From the NCBI RefSeq assembly GCF_026914185.1, contig NC_070558.1:6333501-6397500 (forward strand): a stretch of DNA of 64,000 bases, written 5' to 3'. A program made the translations under genes and the position numbers. Positions 23,901-36,218 of the stretch are shown piece after piece. The stretch's first letter is position 1, and each line of letters begins with the position of its first letter. This DNA is from Puccinia triticina. Its lineage: Eukaryota; Basidiomycota; Pucciniomycetes; Pucciniales; Pucciniaceae. The notes beneath the pieces are model-generated. The model ran no database searches. It was not told where the DNA came from and saw only the letters and a list, made by a program, of their open reading frames with translations.

Positions 23901-24141
23901 TTTTAATTTCCTCTTCCTTGCAACAAAACAGTGGACTAGACGGTAAACCAGAATCCTCGGGCTCAGATTTGATCTGACCGACCGCTATGCCAACATACTC
24001 CATCCAGTTAAACTCTCCCTCCTCGTTGTCATCCAACTCCTCCTCAACAAAAGTACCAGGCAGAACCTCCTCAGCTTTGCCATCAGCTCCGCTTTTGTTA
24101 TCAGACTCAACCACTGGATCCAGTCCTTTGTCCCCGCCCAT
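20992..24141 (-). pseudogene. Long basidiomycete transposon-type protein, broken
   Basis: Minus-strand exons in order. An acidic N-terminus leads to LVGLLIVGYLHKLISRDLYHQIRS (about 23780-23690), followed by a TGA. An intron (GTGAGA...CCACAG) joins KD to DLMNPLVAPNMDFYPEEAWG and VYKLSQSAKW. Then come CPNQLRSMGKTAEDLKKLW (about 22300-22240), a TAA, and an intron at 21918-21989 leading to GFDMVKDTPVEVLHVFLLGAV. A TGA at 21745-21747 is followed by LVGKDFK, KFHMLIHLLESILLFGPPC and FESYNGILRNSSIHSNRQIP. This block order matches a large uncharacterised protein family that is repeated in many basidiomycete genomes and behaves like a transposon gene; I cannot assign the superfamily name with certainty. 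At least three stops make it a pseudogene. Confidence 0.7.
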
Positions 24142-24789
24142 CTCTCAGTCAAGTTGACCGGCCTCATTGTCACAAACAATTGTCTCAGCATTTGAAAGTT
24201 TGACTGTGGTCCTTCAAGCAGCCTGTCAAGCCCGCTGATCTTTGTTTGCGCAAACTAGATTTTGGTGGCGTGAATTCATGGTATGCCTGTTTTGGTTAGT
24301 CGTAGGTCTTCCTCTACACAGGCAGCACTCGTACATCTTTAAACCTGTAGAGTTTCTTTCAAGAAAGTCTTGAAGAAAAAAGAAGTAAGTTTTTTTATTA
24401 TTTGCCCGAAAAAATATTAATGGAAGCTATAAATTTAAAACTCTGGTCCATTTTCACCCAAGTATATCTTCTTGAGGTTTCCAATATCTGTTGTTGTTTT
24501 TTTTGTGATGATTGACTTGACAGTTGGCAATAATTTGGTGGAAAGTAGATCAAAAAGGGGGACCGAGGTATGGATGACTTGGTTAAATTTTTTGAATGGA
24601 TGACTTTTTTTCGATCTCTGAAATGACCATGCCCTTTACCTCTTTTTTGAGTTTAAATTCATTTATAAATCTTCAATCAGGCCGGACAAATCTTAGCTGG
24701 TTCTTCATTGTCACTCCCCACCTGCTGACCACCCTCTTCCTTTGCTTGGTCATCACTCCCTTTTTGTCACCCACTCCCACAGTCAACTT
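24142..24789. other. Gene-free spacer
   Basis: AT-rich sequence between the minus-strand pseudogene and the plus-strand gene remnant. It should contain the promoter of the latter; no specific element was recognised. Confidence 0.35.
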
Positions 24790-26398
24790 ATGATGCCACT
24801 CAACGTTGATGAGCTCCTCTGTGGAGGTGTGGATGACCAACAGTCCAACTTTGGAGGTGCTCATCAAGATCCAACCTCACCCAATCACAACCATGACAGC
24901 CACTCCTCTGACAAATTTCACCCTACTGATCCTAACAACATCTTTGATTGTCCACCTAACCACGGAGATGTCAATATGGCTGGCCCAATGGCTTCAAATT
25001 CTTTTGACGACAACATCAAGGAAGTATGTGCCGAGCTTCAATCTGAGCTGAAACTTGACCAAGATCATTTGAAGATTGCCAATATTGCATGCAAGGTAGT
25101 ATCTTTATGATGTTTTGCTGATTCACTCTGAGGAGCATCACAATAATGATATCTGGACTCTCATCCTGTATATTTTCCACACAGTATGTCTCTGAAGCAC
25201 TCGATGCAGCCTTTATCTTTTCTAATGGGGTGTATCACCAACTGGCTGTTTCAAAGAACGTTGGTCCTGCGCAGCGCACCACTTATACATGTGATACAAC
25301 TTTCAAGGTGCGTTGGTATCAACTGTTTTGATCTTATTGTTTCTCTTGTTTTGATCCCATCTAACCCTTGATTCTTGCTTTGGCCTGTATATTGATCCAA
25401 CACATTCAACCAGGACTTTGTCAGAGAAACTGCTCAACTGATCTTGCTTAAGCCGACCACTGATGCATATTCTAATAATCCTCACAGCAATGGGACAATT
25501 CCGAATTCTTTGTTCTTCTTAACACTGGTCAGTTTGAATTCCTTTTTCTTTTCAATGAGTTCTAAATGTATTTGTCCTATTTTATGCCTCTAGGATACCC
25601 TCAACAGACAGCCCAACAAGTGGAAGCAAGAGCACATTCCGCCGCCTGATGTGATGGGGACTTTGCAAGGAGTTGCTGATTATTGTAGATTAATTGCTGA
25701 TCTCTTAAAGTACTGACAAAGCTATCTTTGTGATATGGTGAGTCCTCAACAAGCTTTGCCTTCAAACATAATGATCTGGTCTCTTTCTGTTCTCTTTTGC
25801 TAGCTTCTGATAAATACACAGGAGACCAAGAAGATAAAGGTTAATGGTCCCATCCCTAATTGCAAGGACTTACTAACCAAAGTAGGTAAATCATGAATTG
25901 GCAAATAAAGATATATATTTCTCTAATATAATGTTAATTTCTTCATAGATATACAAGAATCTCCCACCATTTAAAAGGACAAAAGCTAACAAAGGCCAAG
26001 ATCACGCAACAAGTGAAAGATAACTACGCAATGCGGGCCCGAATCTGCTACTGTTGACTCGTCATGGTGCATTTCTTGGCACATAAAAGCAGGAACGATT
26101 CACAATGGTTGGACGTCGATGACCGATTGCGCATTCTATGCGGTTCATCATATGCATTCCAAGAACAGTGAGCATTTCCTCCTTATCATTCCACCAATTC
26201 TTCTACTCCCTTTACTGACATTTTTTTTTATTTCTTTTTTGCCAAAGCCATTCAGTCATTGTCTTGAACAAAGACTTCGAACTATTCTCTCACAACCGGT
26301 ATTACAAGGAAATTGACAAGGCCAAGTTCACAGTGCCTACCATTGAAGAGGTCCAGGCCTCTGTTGACACCGGAATGGTCCCCGCAATTCTCCACTGA
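24790..26398 (+). pseudogene. Multi-exon uncharacterised gene with premature stops
   Basis: Exons 24790-25095 (His/Asn/Asp-rich start, then IKEVCAELQSELKLDQDHL), 25185-25307 (YVSEALDAAFIFSNGVYHQL), 25414-25527 (DFVRETAQLILLKPTTDAY) and 25594-25716 join in phase 0 with GT-AG introns of about 66-106 bp. A TGA at 25714-25716 interrupts KY-QSYLCDM. Later exons (LLINTQETKKIKVNG; LTKAKITQQVKDNYAMRARI with a TGA at 26055-26057; WLDVDDRLRILCGSSYAFQE) lead over an intron to 26248-26398 (HSVIVLNKDFELFSHNRYY...VPAILH, TGA). The exon structure is that of an expressed host-type or rust-specific family, but at least two stops and an uncertain phase near 25950 mark it as decayed. Function unknown. Confidence 0.55.
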
Positions 26399-27120
26399 TC
26401 TTTCAACCCATTTCCCCTTATTTTCTCTTCCGCTTGGCAAAGCCATTTTTTTTTATTTCTTTACTAATTCTTTCCTGTTGTTTGCTTCCAAACCATTCCT
26501 TCTCTGTCTGGACAATTTTCTTCTGCACTATTGTATCTTTTTTTTAAGAAAAAACCGGCAATAGATTTGGATTTATTTTACTCAAAACTTGAATCTGTCG
26601 GTTCCTCTCAAAAAAAACTCCGCCGGTTTTTCTAACCGGCGGATTATTCTGGCGGAAACCTGCTGTTTTTGTCCGAGAATAAAATAAAAGAAACACGGCT
26701 CATTTCTCACGTCGCCGTTGGCCTAACGGCGGGTCCCTGCTGTCGGTGATGTCGGACATTACACGGCGTCCAGATGGGATTGCCATCCTGTGCGGCTTTG
26801 GGCGGTCGCCGGACAGAAGCCCCACGTGGGTCAAAAGCCCGACGGCGAGCCACCGTGGGCAGTTCTCCGACCGCGGGCTCTGCACGTGGGGCCCACGTGA
26901 GGGGTTCTGCCGACCGCGGGTCCTGTGACCTCCCGCTCAGAGGCACGCCCAAAGATTAGGGCGGGGTCGCGGGGGTCGCCTCCACATCGGAACCCACGTT
27001 GAGCCGCGGTTGGGCGCGCTCCGTGGTGTACCCGTCGGCGGGTGCCGTTTCCGGGTCCAGGTGTCCAACAAGTACCCGCACCCGTCGCGGGTACCCGGAC
27101 CCGTTTGGCCATCTCTAGTA
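26399..27120. other. Gene-free; GC-rich repeat with hAT-like right end
   Basis: Includes the palindrome CCGCCGGTTTTTCTAACCGGCGG at about 26611 split around a T-rich loop, then a very GC-rich segment (26730-27100) with CGGGTACCCG words. It ends in TTTGGCCATCTCTA (27104-27117), which resembles the TAGAGATGGC terminus of the MITE at 43958. A matching left end was not found. Confidence 0.4.
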
Positions 27121-27934
27121 CAGACTCGAGTTTTTGTTGTAAAAAACAGTACATTCTTTTTTGAAAATGAATTAAAAGTGTAGTTGGTGGTTTAAATAAA
27201 AACCGAGCAGACAGACTTCTAGCCTGCTGTCTCAGCTTCCATCTCTTGTTTCTCTTAGCTCACTGCCCCTCATAATGACTAGCCCAATCCGCCTGCTCTG
27301 GACTGGTTCTGAAGCGCTCTTCAAGAAAGTTTCAAGTGCAAAAGCTGAAATTCCCTGAGCTTGCACGGGCTCAACGGGATTGTTTCCAGAAATCCACCAT
27401 GTAACAACAAGTACAGGACGCTTCTTGCGAGGGAGGGATGGATATTGGGGAGTCTGAAGTGGGGAAAATAAGCTGAAAAGTTTGTGATTCCTGCAAGGGT
27501 GCAAAAGGCACGGCAAGAATCACAAGTGTACAGGTAGTTTTTGGGGAACATAGGCAAGTGTGACATCTTCCCTGCCATCTTGCTTGATCTTGTAGACATG
27601 CCAATAAGTCCCTCCTTCGGAGGTCACTACGCCGCCCCAAGGAGGGACTATTGTTAAGTTCGGCCCTCCTTAGGGCTCTTCAGTCGTTAAGTGGACCCCA
27701 ATATGTGTTGGTGGATGGGGCACCAGCTTATGGTTGACACAGGTTGACATCAATTCACAAAAAAGAAACGAAACAAACAAACAAACACTTACTCACTGAA
27801 TCAAGAAGAAATGTTCAAAAATAAGATGGACAGTACAATAAAAGATCAAAATATCTAGTTGAGAGACGGAGCAACCAGAAGAAACAACGAGAGGGGGTGG
27901 TGTGTTGGTGGCCCAGCAAGTCTAGCCAGTGCGG
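27121..27934. other. Spacer downstream of MetAP2
   Basis: Holds a minus-strand coding-like trace (VYKIKQDGREDVTLAYVPQK, about 27600-27540) of unknown origin and a small foldback with arms AGTCCCTCCTT / AAGGAGGGACT (about 27606-27650). No complete gene is visible. Confidence 0.4.
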
Positions 27935-29819
<1,885 letters not shown>

Positions 29820-30066
29820 CTTGATGGGTGTTTCTGGATGGATGAGCCAGCCGGCACTCGGTTCTCCTTTCTTCTCTGCCTGGTCCCGCTGGCTTTTCTT
29901 AATAAAAGAGAACTCGGCCCCCTCCAAAAAAAGTGGATACTCGGTACAAGCATCCACCCTCTCCCCGGGCTGTCACACCCTCGGGACAGATCTGTGACAT
30001 GTCGATCGCAATAAGTCAGACCACCACCACCAAACCCCCGCCACCGAGGACTCGAGCAAACACAAC
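29820..30066. promoter_or_regulatory. Shared divergent promoter of MetAP2 and OST5-like gene
   Basis: The 247 bp between the two start codons must contain both 5' ends. It includes CACCACCACCACC/GTGGTGG runs near 30010-30060; no TATA box was recognised. Confidence 0.5.
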
Positions 30067-30467
30067 ATGGTCGACGACTACACAGTAGCAACAGTAAGCA
30101 CAAACCACCGCCCCTCGCTCGTCTCCAGGCTGAATTATTGTTGCTTGCACAGCTAGCATGGAAAGACGCCCCGCCCTTCGCCCCCGCCCTCCCGCCCCAC
30201 CTGCATAGCTCGATCGGCTTTGCATTGCTCGCGAGCGCATTCGGGCTCGGCTTCCTATTCACCACGTAAGCCAGCCGCCTGTCCGCGCGCGAAGCCACCC
30301 GCATCCCGGGAGCCGGCCGGCCGAGACCCACGACTAACTGCGTGTCTGCATCCAGGCTGCCGAAAGCCGGCTTCCCGACCACCGAGCTCATCCCCGCCCT
30401 CATGGCCTCCGTGCTCACCGGCTTCGGCGTCGTCTTCCTCTTCAACGCCGCCGGCGTATACGTCTGA
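30067..30467 (+). CDS. Oligosaccharyltransferase subunit OST5/TMEM258-like
   Basis: Three exons, 30067-30093, 30129-30265 and 30356-30467, give 91 residues. Exon 2 ends ACCAC before GTAAGCC and exon 3 starts after TCCAG; the phases fit. The first intron would be only 35 bp (or 44 bp if the GTAGCA donor at 30085 is used; both keep the frame). The protein has two membrane segments (about residues 33-52 and 64-88) and the C-terminal block LMASVLTGFGVVFLFNAAGVYV in two parts, which aligns in pattern with the yeast Ost5 and human TMEM258 ends (GFGV.FL....G.YV). Family role: small membrane subunit of the ER oligosaccharyltransferase that N-glycosylates secretory proteins. It is too short and spliced for a simple ORF search. 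Confidence 0.8.
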
Positions 30468-30917
30468 CCGACCGAGCCCCCTCCCCACCCACAACACAAC
30501 GCTCTTCATCCCGCTTGAACCAGTCTCGTGTACCCGAAAATAAAACCCATGCCAACACAAACAGCACAGATACAACTCTGAGTGAGAGCAAGACAGATCA
30601 AAAGAAACCGAGAGTCCAGGAGAAGACCGCTGTTTGGTCTCATAAGCTTCGGAGTGGAAGCGCGAATAAGACCCCGAGGGCTGCGAGGAGGGACAAGTCT
30701 GAGTAACGGCGCAGCGCCTGCACCGGAGCTCCCTCCAACAGCACCAGGCCTAGTCCTTCCACACAGCACACACACGCACTGGCCAGTCCGACACCTCGGC
30801 CGCGTACATAAGTCTCTGGATTTTGGGGGGCAAGGGCCCCAGACTGAGAGCGCCGTATCTGTGCTAATTCAGCCGCCCGACACGCATCTACATACATACA
30901 CAGACCACACAGGCCAG

Positions 30918-30952
<35 letters not shown>

Positions 30953-31213
30953 GCGAAGCACGAGAGAGCAAGGAACAAAGAGATAAATATATATATATAT
31001 GAGGCAGCAATGTGGTCATGTTTTGGGGGGTGGCTCTGGACCCCCGAGTATCTATGAATTCGTACGCGTGGACGATTTTTGTGGTTGGGTGGAGAAGGAA
31101 AGAGGGAGCAGAAACGCACGAGCTACGGGCCTGTGTGCGTAGAAAGAGAGGAAGACGGGGATATGCTTTGTGAGGAGAGAAGCAGCGAAGGAGTAAACAA
31201 GAACCAGGGGAGG
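30468..31213. other. Intergenic region with CA microsatellite
   Basis: 3' flanks of the convergent OST5-like and desaturase genes. A (CA)n run lies at about 30921-30950 and (TA)n at 30986-30999. Frames here are GC-driven; none is supported. Confidence 0.5.
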
Positions 31214-33250
31214 TCAGTTGACGAGCCTAGCGATCCGGAGGGCCTTCATCTTAGCCCAGGCGACGCTGGAGTGGGTGTTGAGTTCGAAGGCGAATTCGGG
31301 GGCACAGTCGACGAACCGGATGGGGTCTTTGAAGCGGGAGAAGGGAAGCTGGGCGAGAAGGGGGCTGGAGTGAGGAGCGGGGACGGGGGGCTCCGGGTCG
31401 AGGGGGGACAGGTCGAGCAGGAAGCGCTCGAGGATCCGGTTGCCGCCGGGATGGGCGGCGGCGGCGAAGTACTGGGTGACGTCGACGAGGTAGTTGTCGA
31501 TGACGAGGATCCTGAGCAGGGAGGGTCTGCTGGGGCAGGGCTGGCCGGGCTCCGCGGAGGGCGCTCGACGGACGAGCCGGGCATGGTAGGCGGCCAGCTG
31601 GGCCAGCATCTCGTCGCGCTTCCACCGCGGGACCGGCGCCGGCGTCCTTGCCGCCCGCCCGCCGCGCCGCTTCGTCGTCGTCGTCGCCGTGCTGCACTCC
31701 CCCGAACCCGCTGCGTCCTCCCCGTCGTCCCGGTCCGAGGACGACGACGAGGAGGAGGAGAGCAGACTGATCTGGTGGATGTCCTCGAACTTGCTCGCCC
31801 GCCCGTCCCGCCGCCGCGACGATGTCAGCTTCAGCACCCGCTGGCGCACTTCTTCCACCTCCCGCGAGTCCGTGTAGTTGATCTTCGGAACCAGACTCGT
31901 GTACCGGTGCAACAGATAGATTATCCATCTTTTCACAAAGTTGATAGGCTCAGTCGCGAATCTCTCTCTCTTGTTTGGCCGGGGATGAGCTCACTTTGAG
32001 GGGTCCCAGTCCAGACTGTCGGGCCCGTTCCGATAATCCTTAGGAAACACATGATGATAATCTAGCGCCGAAGACAGGGATCAGAACGAGAGTGATGGGG
32101 GAGGAATAGTGGGAAGACTTCACTGTGATTCGCCTCGCCGCCGGTGAAGAGGGCGAGGAGGAAGTTGGAGCGGGCGGAGATATCGAGGTCGAAGGCGCGC
32201 TCGCCGTAGTAATGGGCAAACGAGTTGATGAGGAAGGTGAAGTGCCAGATCAGGATCCGGGCGACGAAGCCGGCCCAGATCAGCCCGTCCAGCCGCGAGT
32301 GTCTGTTGCTCTTCAGCACCCATTCGCCCAGGATATACGGCAGCACGAAGCCCATAAATAGACTCATCGGCACGTAATACTTGTGTTGGAACCTGACCAC
32401 TTTATTTATTTTTTTTTGTTATTGGTGTTAGTGATCTCTTCATGAGGGGCGGGCGGTTCATGGCGAGGACTTACCGGGGTCTTGGTTGAGGTCAGACTGG
32501 TCGATGAGCTTGAGTTTCTCGTACTTGGGTTTCCTGAAGATCCAGCCCATGTGGGAGAAGAAGAGGCCTTTCTTGGAGTTATAGCTACCCAAAAACACTA
32601 AGATCAGTGAGGGCGCCGAGAGCCGAAGGACTGTCGATTCGAGACACTCACGGGTCGAATTCGGAGTCGGTCCAACGATGGTGGAGGCGGTGTCTGAGCA
32701 CCCACCACTTGATGGACCCCTGGAAGCCGAGACAGCCCAGGAAGGCCAGGAGCCAGCGGAGCGGGGGGGAGGCCTTGAAGGCCCTGTGGGACCATAGCCG
32801 GTGGTAGCCGATCGTGATCCCGAAGGTGGCCAGCTGCCAGGACAGGAGCGTCAGGACGACCGTCGGCGTGCTGATCCGGGCCAGCGGCGACACCCATGCC
32901 GCCCCACATATCCCGGCCACATGCACCGAGACAAACTGTTTGCGATCGTACAGCATTTAGAGTTGTACACACACCATCAAGCGTGGGCGTAATTGCATAT
33001 GCAAATAAATCGATACAGTCGTCAGTGTTTCGGTGCGCCCCTGGAGCTTGTGAGTGTGGGATGAAGGACTGACGAAGATCAGATTGGACCACCAGATCGG
33101 CGGCGCGGGGGTCTGGGGGGGGTGGCTGGCGGATGGCATGGTGGTTGTGGGCGCGGAGGAGGGTGGACGGGGAAGAGGGCGAGGGCGGGCTGGGGTGGGT
33201 GGGGGAGGGGCGATGGGCGACAAGGTTCCGATGGCCAGGGACGGAGGCAT
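31214..33250 (-). CDS. Delta-9 acyl-CoA desaturase with cytochrome b5 domain (Ole1-type)
   Basis: Six exons: 33074-33250, 32652-32935, 32475-32584, 32124-32399, 31995-32061, 31214-31928; 1,629 nt, 542 residues. After a Pro-rich start (residues 1-50), the desaturase core carries the three His boxes: HRLWSH (104-109), HRLHH (141-145) and HNYHH (282-286, restored across the exon 4/5 junction). After a Ser/acidic linker (about 356-400) comes a cytochrome b5 domain with HPGG (464-467) and a second candidate haem ligand at His524 (NTHSS). Fungal Ole1 enzymes have this order and introduce the first double bond into palmitoyl- and stearoyl-CoA at the ER membrane, with the fused b5 as electron donor. 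The linker between core and b5 is long and Ser-rich. All splice sites are GT-AG and the frame is continuous. Confidence 0.95.
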
Positions 33251-33631
33251 GGCTTTGCGCGTGCATACAGCCACCCGTCTATCCACATAGCACAGCTGCC
33301 CAGGGCCGGCGGACTTCCACCGCGGCTGCCACTCAGTGGCGAAGAGTCGGATGCCAGTGCTGTGCATCTCGGCTCCCAGCACACACAGAGTCAGACAGAC
33401 CCCTCCTTCGCATCATTGTCACATACACACATTAGTACATTTCTGGTCTTCACCCCTTCGAAAAGAGCGATTTGTCAGAAGCCAGGGGACGATACAGGCA
33501 CGATGGTAATCGGAGGGTGTACATGGACAACGAGGTAAAGAGGGCGGAGGGAGGGGGAGGAAGAAGACAAGCAGGATATCTAGCCGGAGCGCCCATCGGC
33601 GGCAAACAAGCCAGCCTGCAGCACCCTCGGG
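33251..33631. other. Intergenic between desaturase and DinB-like gene
   Basis: Promoter side of the desaturase and 3' side of the next gene. GC-rich in part, with overlapping frames that have no domain. Confidence 0.4.
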
Positions 33632-34523
33632 CTACATCTTGGAGCGCTCGAGGGTGCTCGGGGCGACGCCGAACTCCTTGGGCAGCTGGCGCCGCAGCTC
33701 GCCGGTGACGATGACCCGGATGAGCGCGTAATGATGGGTGGCGTGGAGGCAGGCGAACCACAGCTACACCGGCATCCCGCACAGCAAACGTCAGCAGGGG
33801 TTGGCCTGAGAAGAGCAGGGGGGGGGGGGGGGGGGGGACGCAACTTCGCGGTTGAAGGTCGTCTTCAGCGACACTTCGTGCGGCGTGATGGCGACCAGAT
33901 CCAGCGGGCCGTCGTGTCTGAAGGGCGCCGCCGGGGTGTTCGCGGAGGGGCATGGCGGGGCGGGCTGGTTGAAGGGCGAGGCGGGGGAGACAAGGATCTG
34001 CTTGAGGCGGTCGAACTCGGCGAGGACGGTGCTGTGCGAGCCTGGAGCGGTGCCGATGAGTGGCTGGCGGACAGATCGGAGAGAGAGAGAGAGAGCGGGA
34101 CGCACTTTCCATGGGCACGTTGCGCTCGCGCGAGTCGTAGTTGAGCGTCTGGGGGCGGGCGGGGTCGTGGGCGGCGGCGAGGAGGATGCGGAAGTGGTCG
34201 TGCAGGTGTCTTCGGCCGGGGGAGGCGGTCAGCAGCAGCAGCAGCAGCAGCAGCGACAGGGGAGGGGACTGGCACCTGAGGTGTTTGCCGACCGTGCTTC
34301 CGGGCACCAGCTCGGAGACCGCCGTGAGCAGGGCGTCCGAGTCGACGGCCGTCCGGAGCAGCTCCAGCGCCTGGTCGAGCAGTCCGATGGCCACCCCTCG
34401 CAGCCGCGCGTACTGCTCGGCGGCGGAGGCCGGCTCCGGCGGACTGCTGCTGCTCGCCGGCTGGTCGGCGAGGCTGCTCGGGCGCGGCGGGGCTGGCTGG
34501 TCGGCGGGCATGGGGCTGTTCAT
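33632..34523 (-). CDS. DinB/YfiT-like putative metalloprotein
   Basis: Four exons: 34276-34523, 34106-34209, 33845-34041, 33632-33763 (681 nt, 226 residues; GT-AG introns of 64-81 bp). The first 30 residues are low-complexity Pro/Ser. The fold signature is a four-helix bundle with VGKHLRHLHDHFRILL (residues 78-93) and HATHHYALIRVIVTG (190-204), giving the His residues that usually bind a divalent metal in the DinB superfamily, plus YDSRERNVPME and LPKEFGVAPSTL, which recur in fungal members. The biochemical role of these fungal proteins is not known. Intron 3 contains a G homopolymer of about 18 on the plus strand (33821-33838) that is prone to sequencing error. Confidence 0.75.
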
Positions 34524-35002
34524 GGGGCTGGCTGGAGAGTGGGCGGGCCGCGGCGGGGTTGAAACGAATGAAGCTGAGAGCCAGGATTAGAGTTGTCCCC
34601 ATCGAATACCCCCCTTATGTAACCCCACCAAATACATAGGAGGCCAACACTCTTCATCAGACGCTTCTCGCGATCCTGTCTGTCCGCAATCTCCCCCACA
34701 AAGACGCTTTTCTTCCCGGCCCAGACCGTGCAACCAGCTGGCTCAACCCAAAGGAGCTATTTACATCGTCCTCTTCCGCATGTTATGATCTGTCATTTTG
34801 TGTCTTACATGTTCATCACGGGTGTACATATTTTCATTAGGGGGGTTCACGTTGCAAAAAAAGCAATGCTGATTTTGTCTGCTCATGCACCTTGGAGTAA
34901 GGTTTATGCCTTGCAGATTGCTTCCAAAGGGGAGCTGCCCAGCCAAACCTTTTTGCTTTCTCACAATTTCTGCATCTGCTGGTTTTGGTTGCTGATTTAT
35001 GG

Positions 35003-35153
35003 GATTCAAAATTGCATAAGATTTTTTTGCATAAAATCATAAACTGCAATTTTGGCTGGGAGATGTCACTCTAAGATTTATGCACGCTGACATCTCCCAG
35101 CCAAAATTGGCTTTATGATTTTATGTAAACAGTGACATATGCAATTTTGAACA
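35003..35153. mobile_element. Foldback MITE, TTCAAAATTGCATA family, copy 1
   Basis: Inverted ends TTCAAAATTGCATA / TATGCAATTTTGAA with inner arms AATTTTGGCTGGGAGATGTC / GACATCTCCCAGCCAAAATT. The same element occurs in opposite orientation at 53185. Confidence 0.8.
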
Positions 35154-35156
35154 CCT

Positions 35157-35714
35157 AGGGTGTTCAAAGTTGACTTGCATAAAATCATAACACCATAAAA
35201 TCATAAAATTCTAAGATGAAAAAATATGTTGCACCCAAGCACTCAGAGCATCCGCATCCATGGCTAGATTAGCCTGGGCTAACTAGCTCGGATTAAGATC
35301 GGAATAGGCTAATCCAATCGGCCATCCACATGGGTGGGGATTAGCGGGTCCGAGGCTGTTGGAGGTTATGTGTTTAGGTGCCTATATGTTATGTGTTTGG
35401 CACCTAAACACATAAAGTTCATGCTAACAAGCATGATGAATATTCATTTTGGGATTAGTCCCAGGATTAGTGGGGGCTAGATTTATACCCCACTAGCTCC
35501 AAACGGAGCTCCGGGTTAAGTTGATCCCCGGTTGATCCAACCCGATGCGGGTGCGGGGTCAAACTAAGTGCCCTAATCCGGGCTAACTTAGCGCCCGGTG
35601 CGGATGGTCTCAAATTTAGAGCAACATTTCTAGAATGGTACATATGAAATCATCACTTGAAAGTTTTATGATTTTATGATTTTATGCATTGAAAATTTTA
35701 TGATTTCAACTTTA
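35157..35714. mobile_element. MITE of the GGGTGTTCAAAGTTGA family, split by an insertion
   Basis: The two halves (35157-35245 and 35611-35714) match, in reverse complement, the uninterrupted copy at 60641-60837. The interruption is a separate element. Confidence 0.8.
35246..35610. mobile_element. Inserted MITE with GAGCATCCGCA ends
   Basis: About 365 bp with ends GAGCATCCGCATCC / GGTGCGGATGGTC. CTCA (or TCA) flanks both sides, consistent with a short target duplication. An inner hairpin TTATGTGTTTAGGTGCC / GGCACCTAAACACATAA is present. Confidence 0.75.
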
Positions 35715-35834
35715 ATGACCATAATTTTCGAAATCAGCCTCACGTGAACCCCCCTATTACGTTTTCTCATACTTCTTTACATACTTTAATTACGGTTTTA
35801 TGTATTTTCTCTCACCAACCCAAGTACATAATTA

Positions 35835-36218
35835 GGCCTCATTTGGCACCAATATAATTATAGGTGATATAATCGCTGATTAATTCAATAAAAAATACAA
35901 AATTCAACATAAAGCCTCCAAGTTTTTTTCTAGGCAACCTACAGTGCTGGTCTCTTCAACTTTAAAATCAGATTCAACTGATTCAGCCATCTTCAGCACC
36001 ATGATACCATTATATCACTTTTGACCAATATGAAGTGATATAATGGTATTATGGTGCTGAAGATGGCTGGATAAGTTGATTCTGGGTTCACAGTTGAAGA
36101 GACCAGTACTGTAGGTTGCCTACAAAAAAAAATGGAGGCTTTATGTTGAATTTTGTATTTTTTATTGAATTAATCAGCGATTATATCACCTATAATTATA
36201 TCGGTGCCAAACGGGGCC
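35835..36218. mobile_element. Tourist-like MITE (TTA TSD), copy 1
   Basis: 384-bp foldback whose arms match over nearly their whole length (ends GGCCTCATTTGGCACC / GGTGCCAAACGGGGCC). TTA is duplicated at 35832-35834 and 36219-36221, the target preference of PIF/Harbinger elements. Confidence 0.88.

Larger units (their letters stand above)
34838..35756. mobile_element. Outer MITE with TAGGGGGGTTCACGT ends, carrying nested MITEs
   Basis: Terminal inverted repeats TAGGGGGGTTCACGT at 34838 and ACGTGAACCCCCCTA ending at 35756. Inside lie three other foldback elements (35003-35153, 35157-35714, and one inside the latter). TA at both ends could be the target duplication. No coding region. Confidence 0.75.

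Noticed and set aside
31251..31928. Second open frame on the minus strand across the desaturase last exon
   Set aside because: Shadow frame of the cytochrome b5 exon in GC-rich DNA.
33450..34523. 357-codon single-exon frame across the DinB-like gene
   Set aside because: Runs through GT-AG introns; the spliced model gives conserved motifs, the unspliced one does not.
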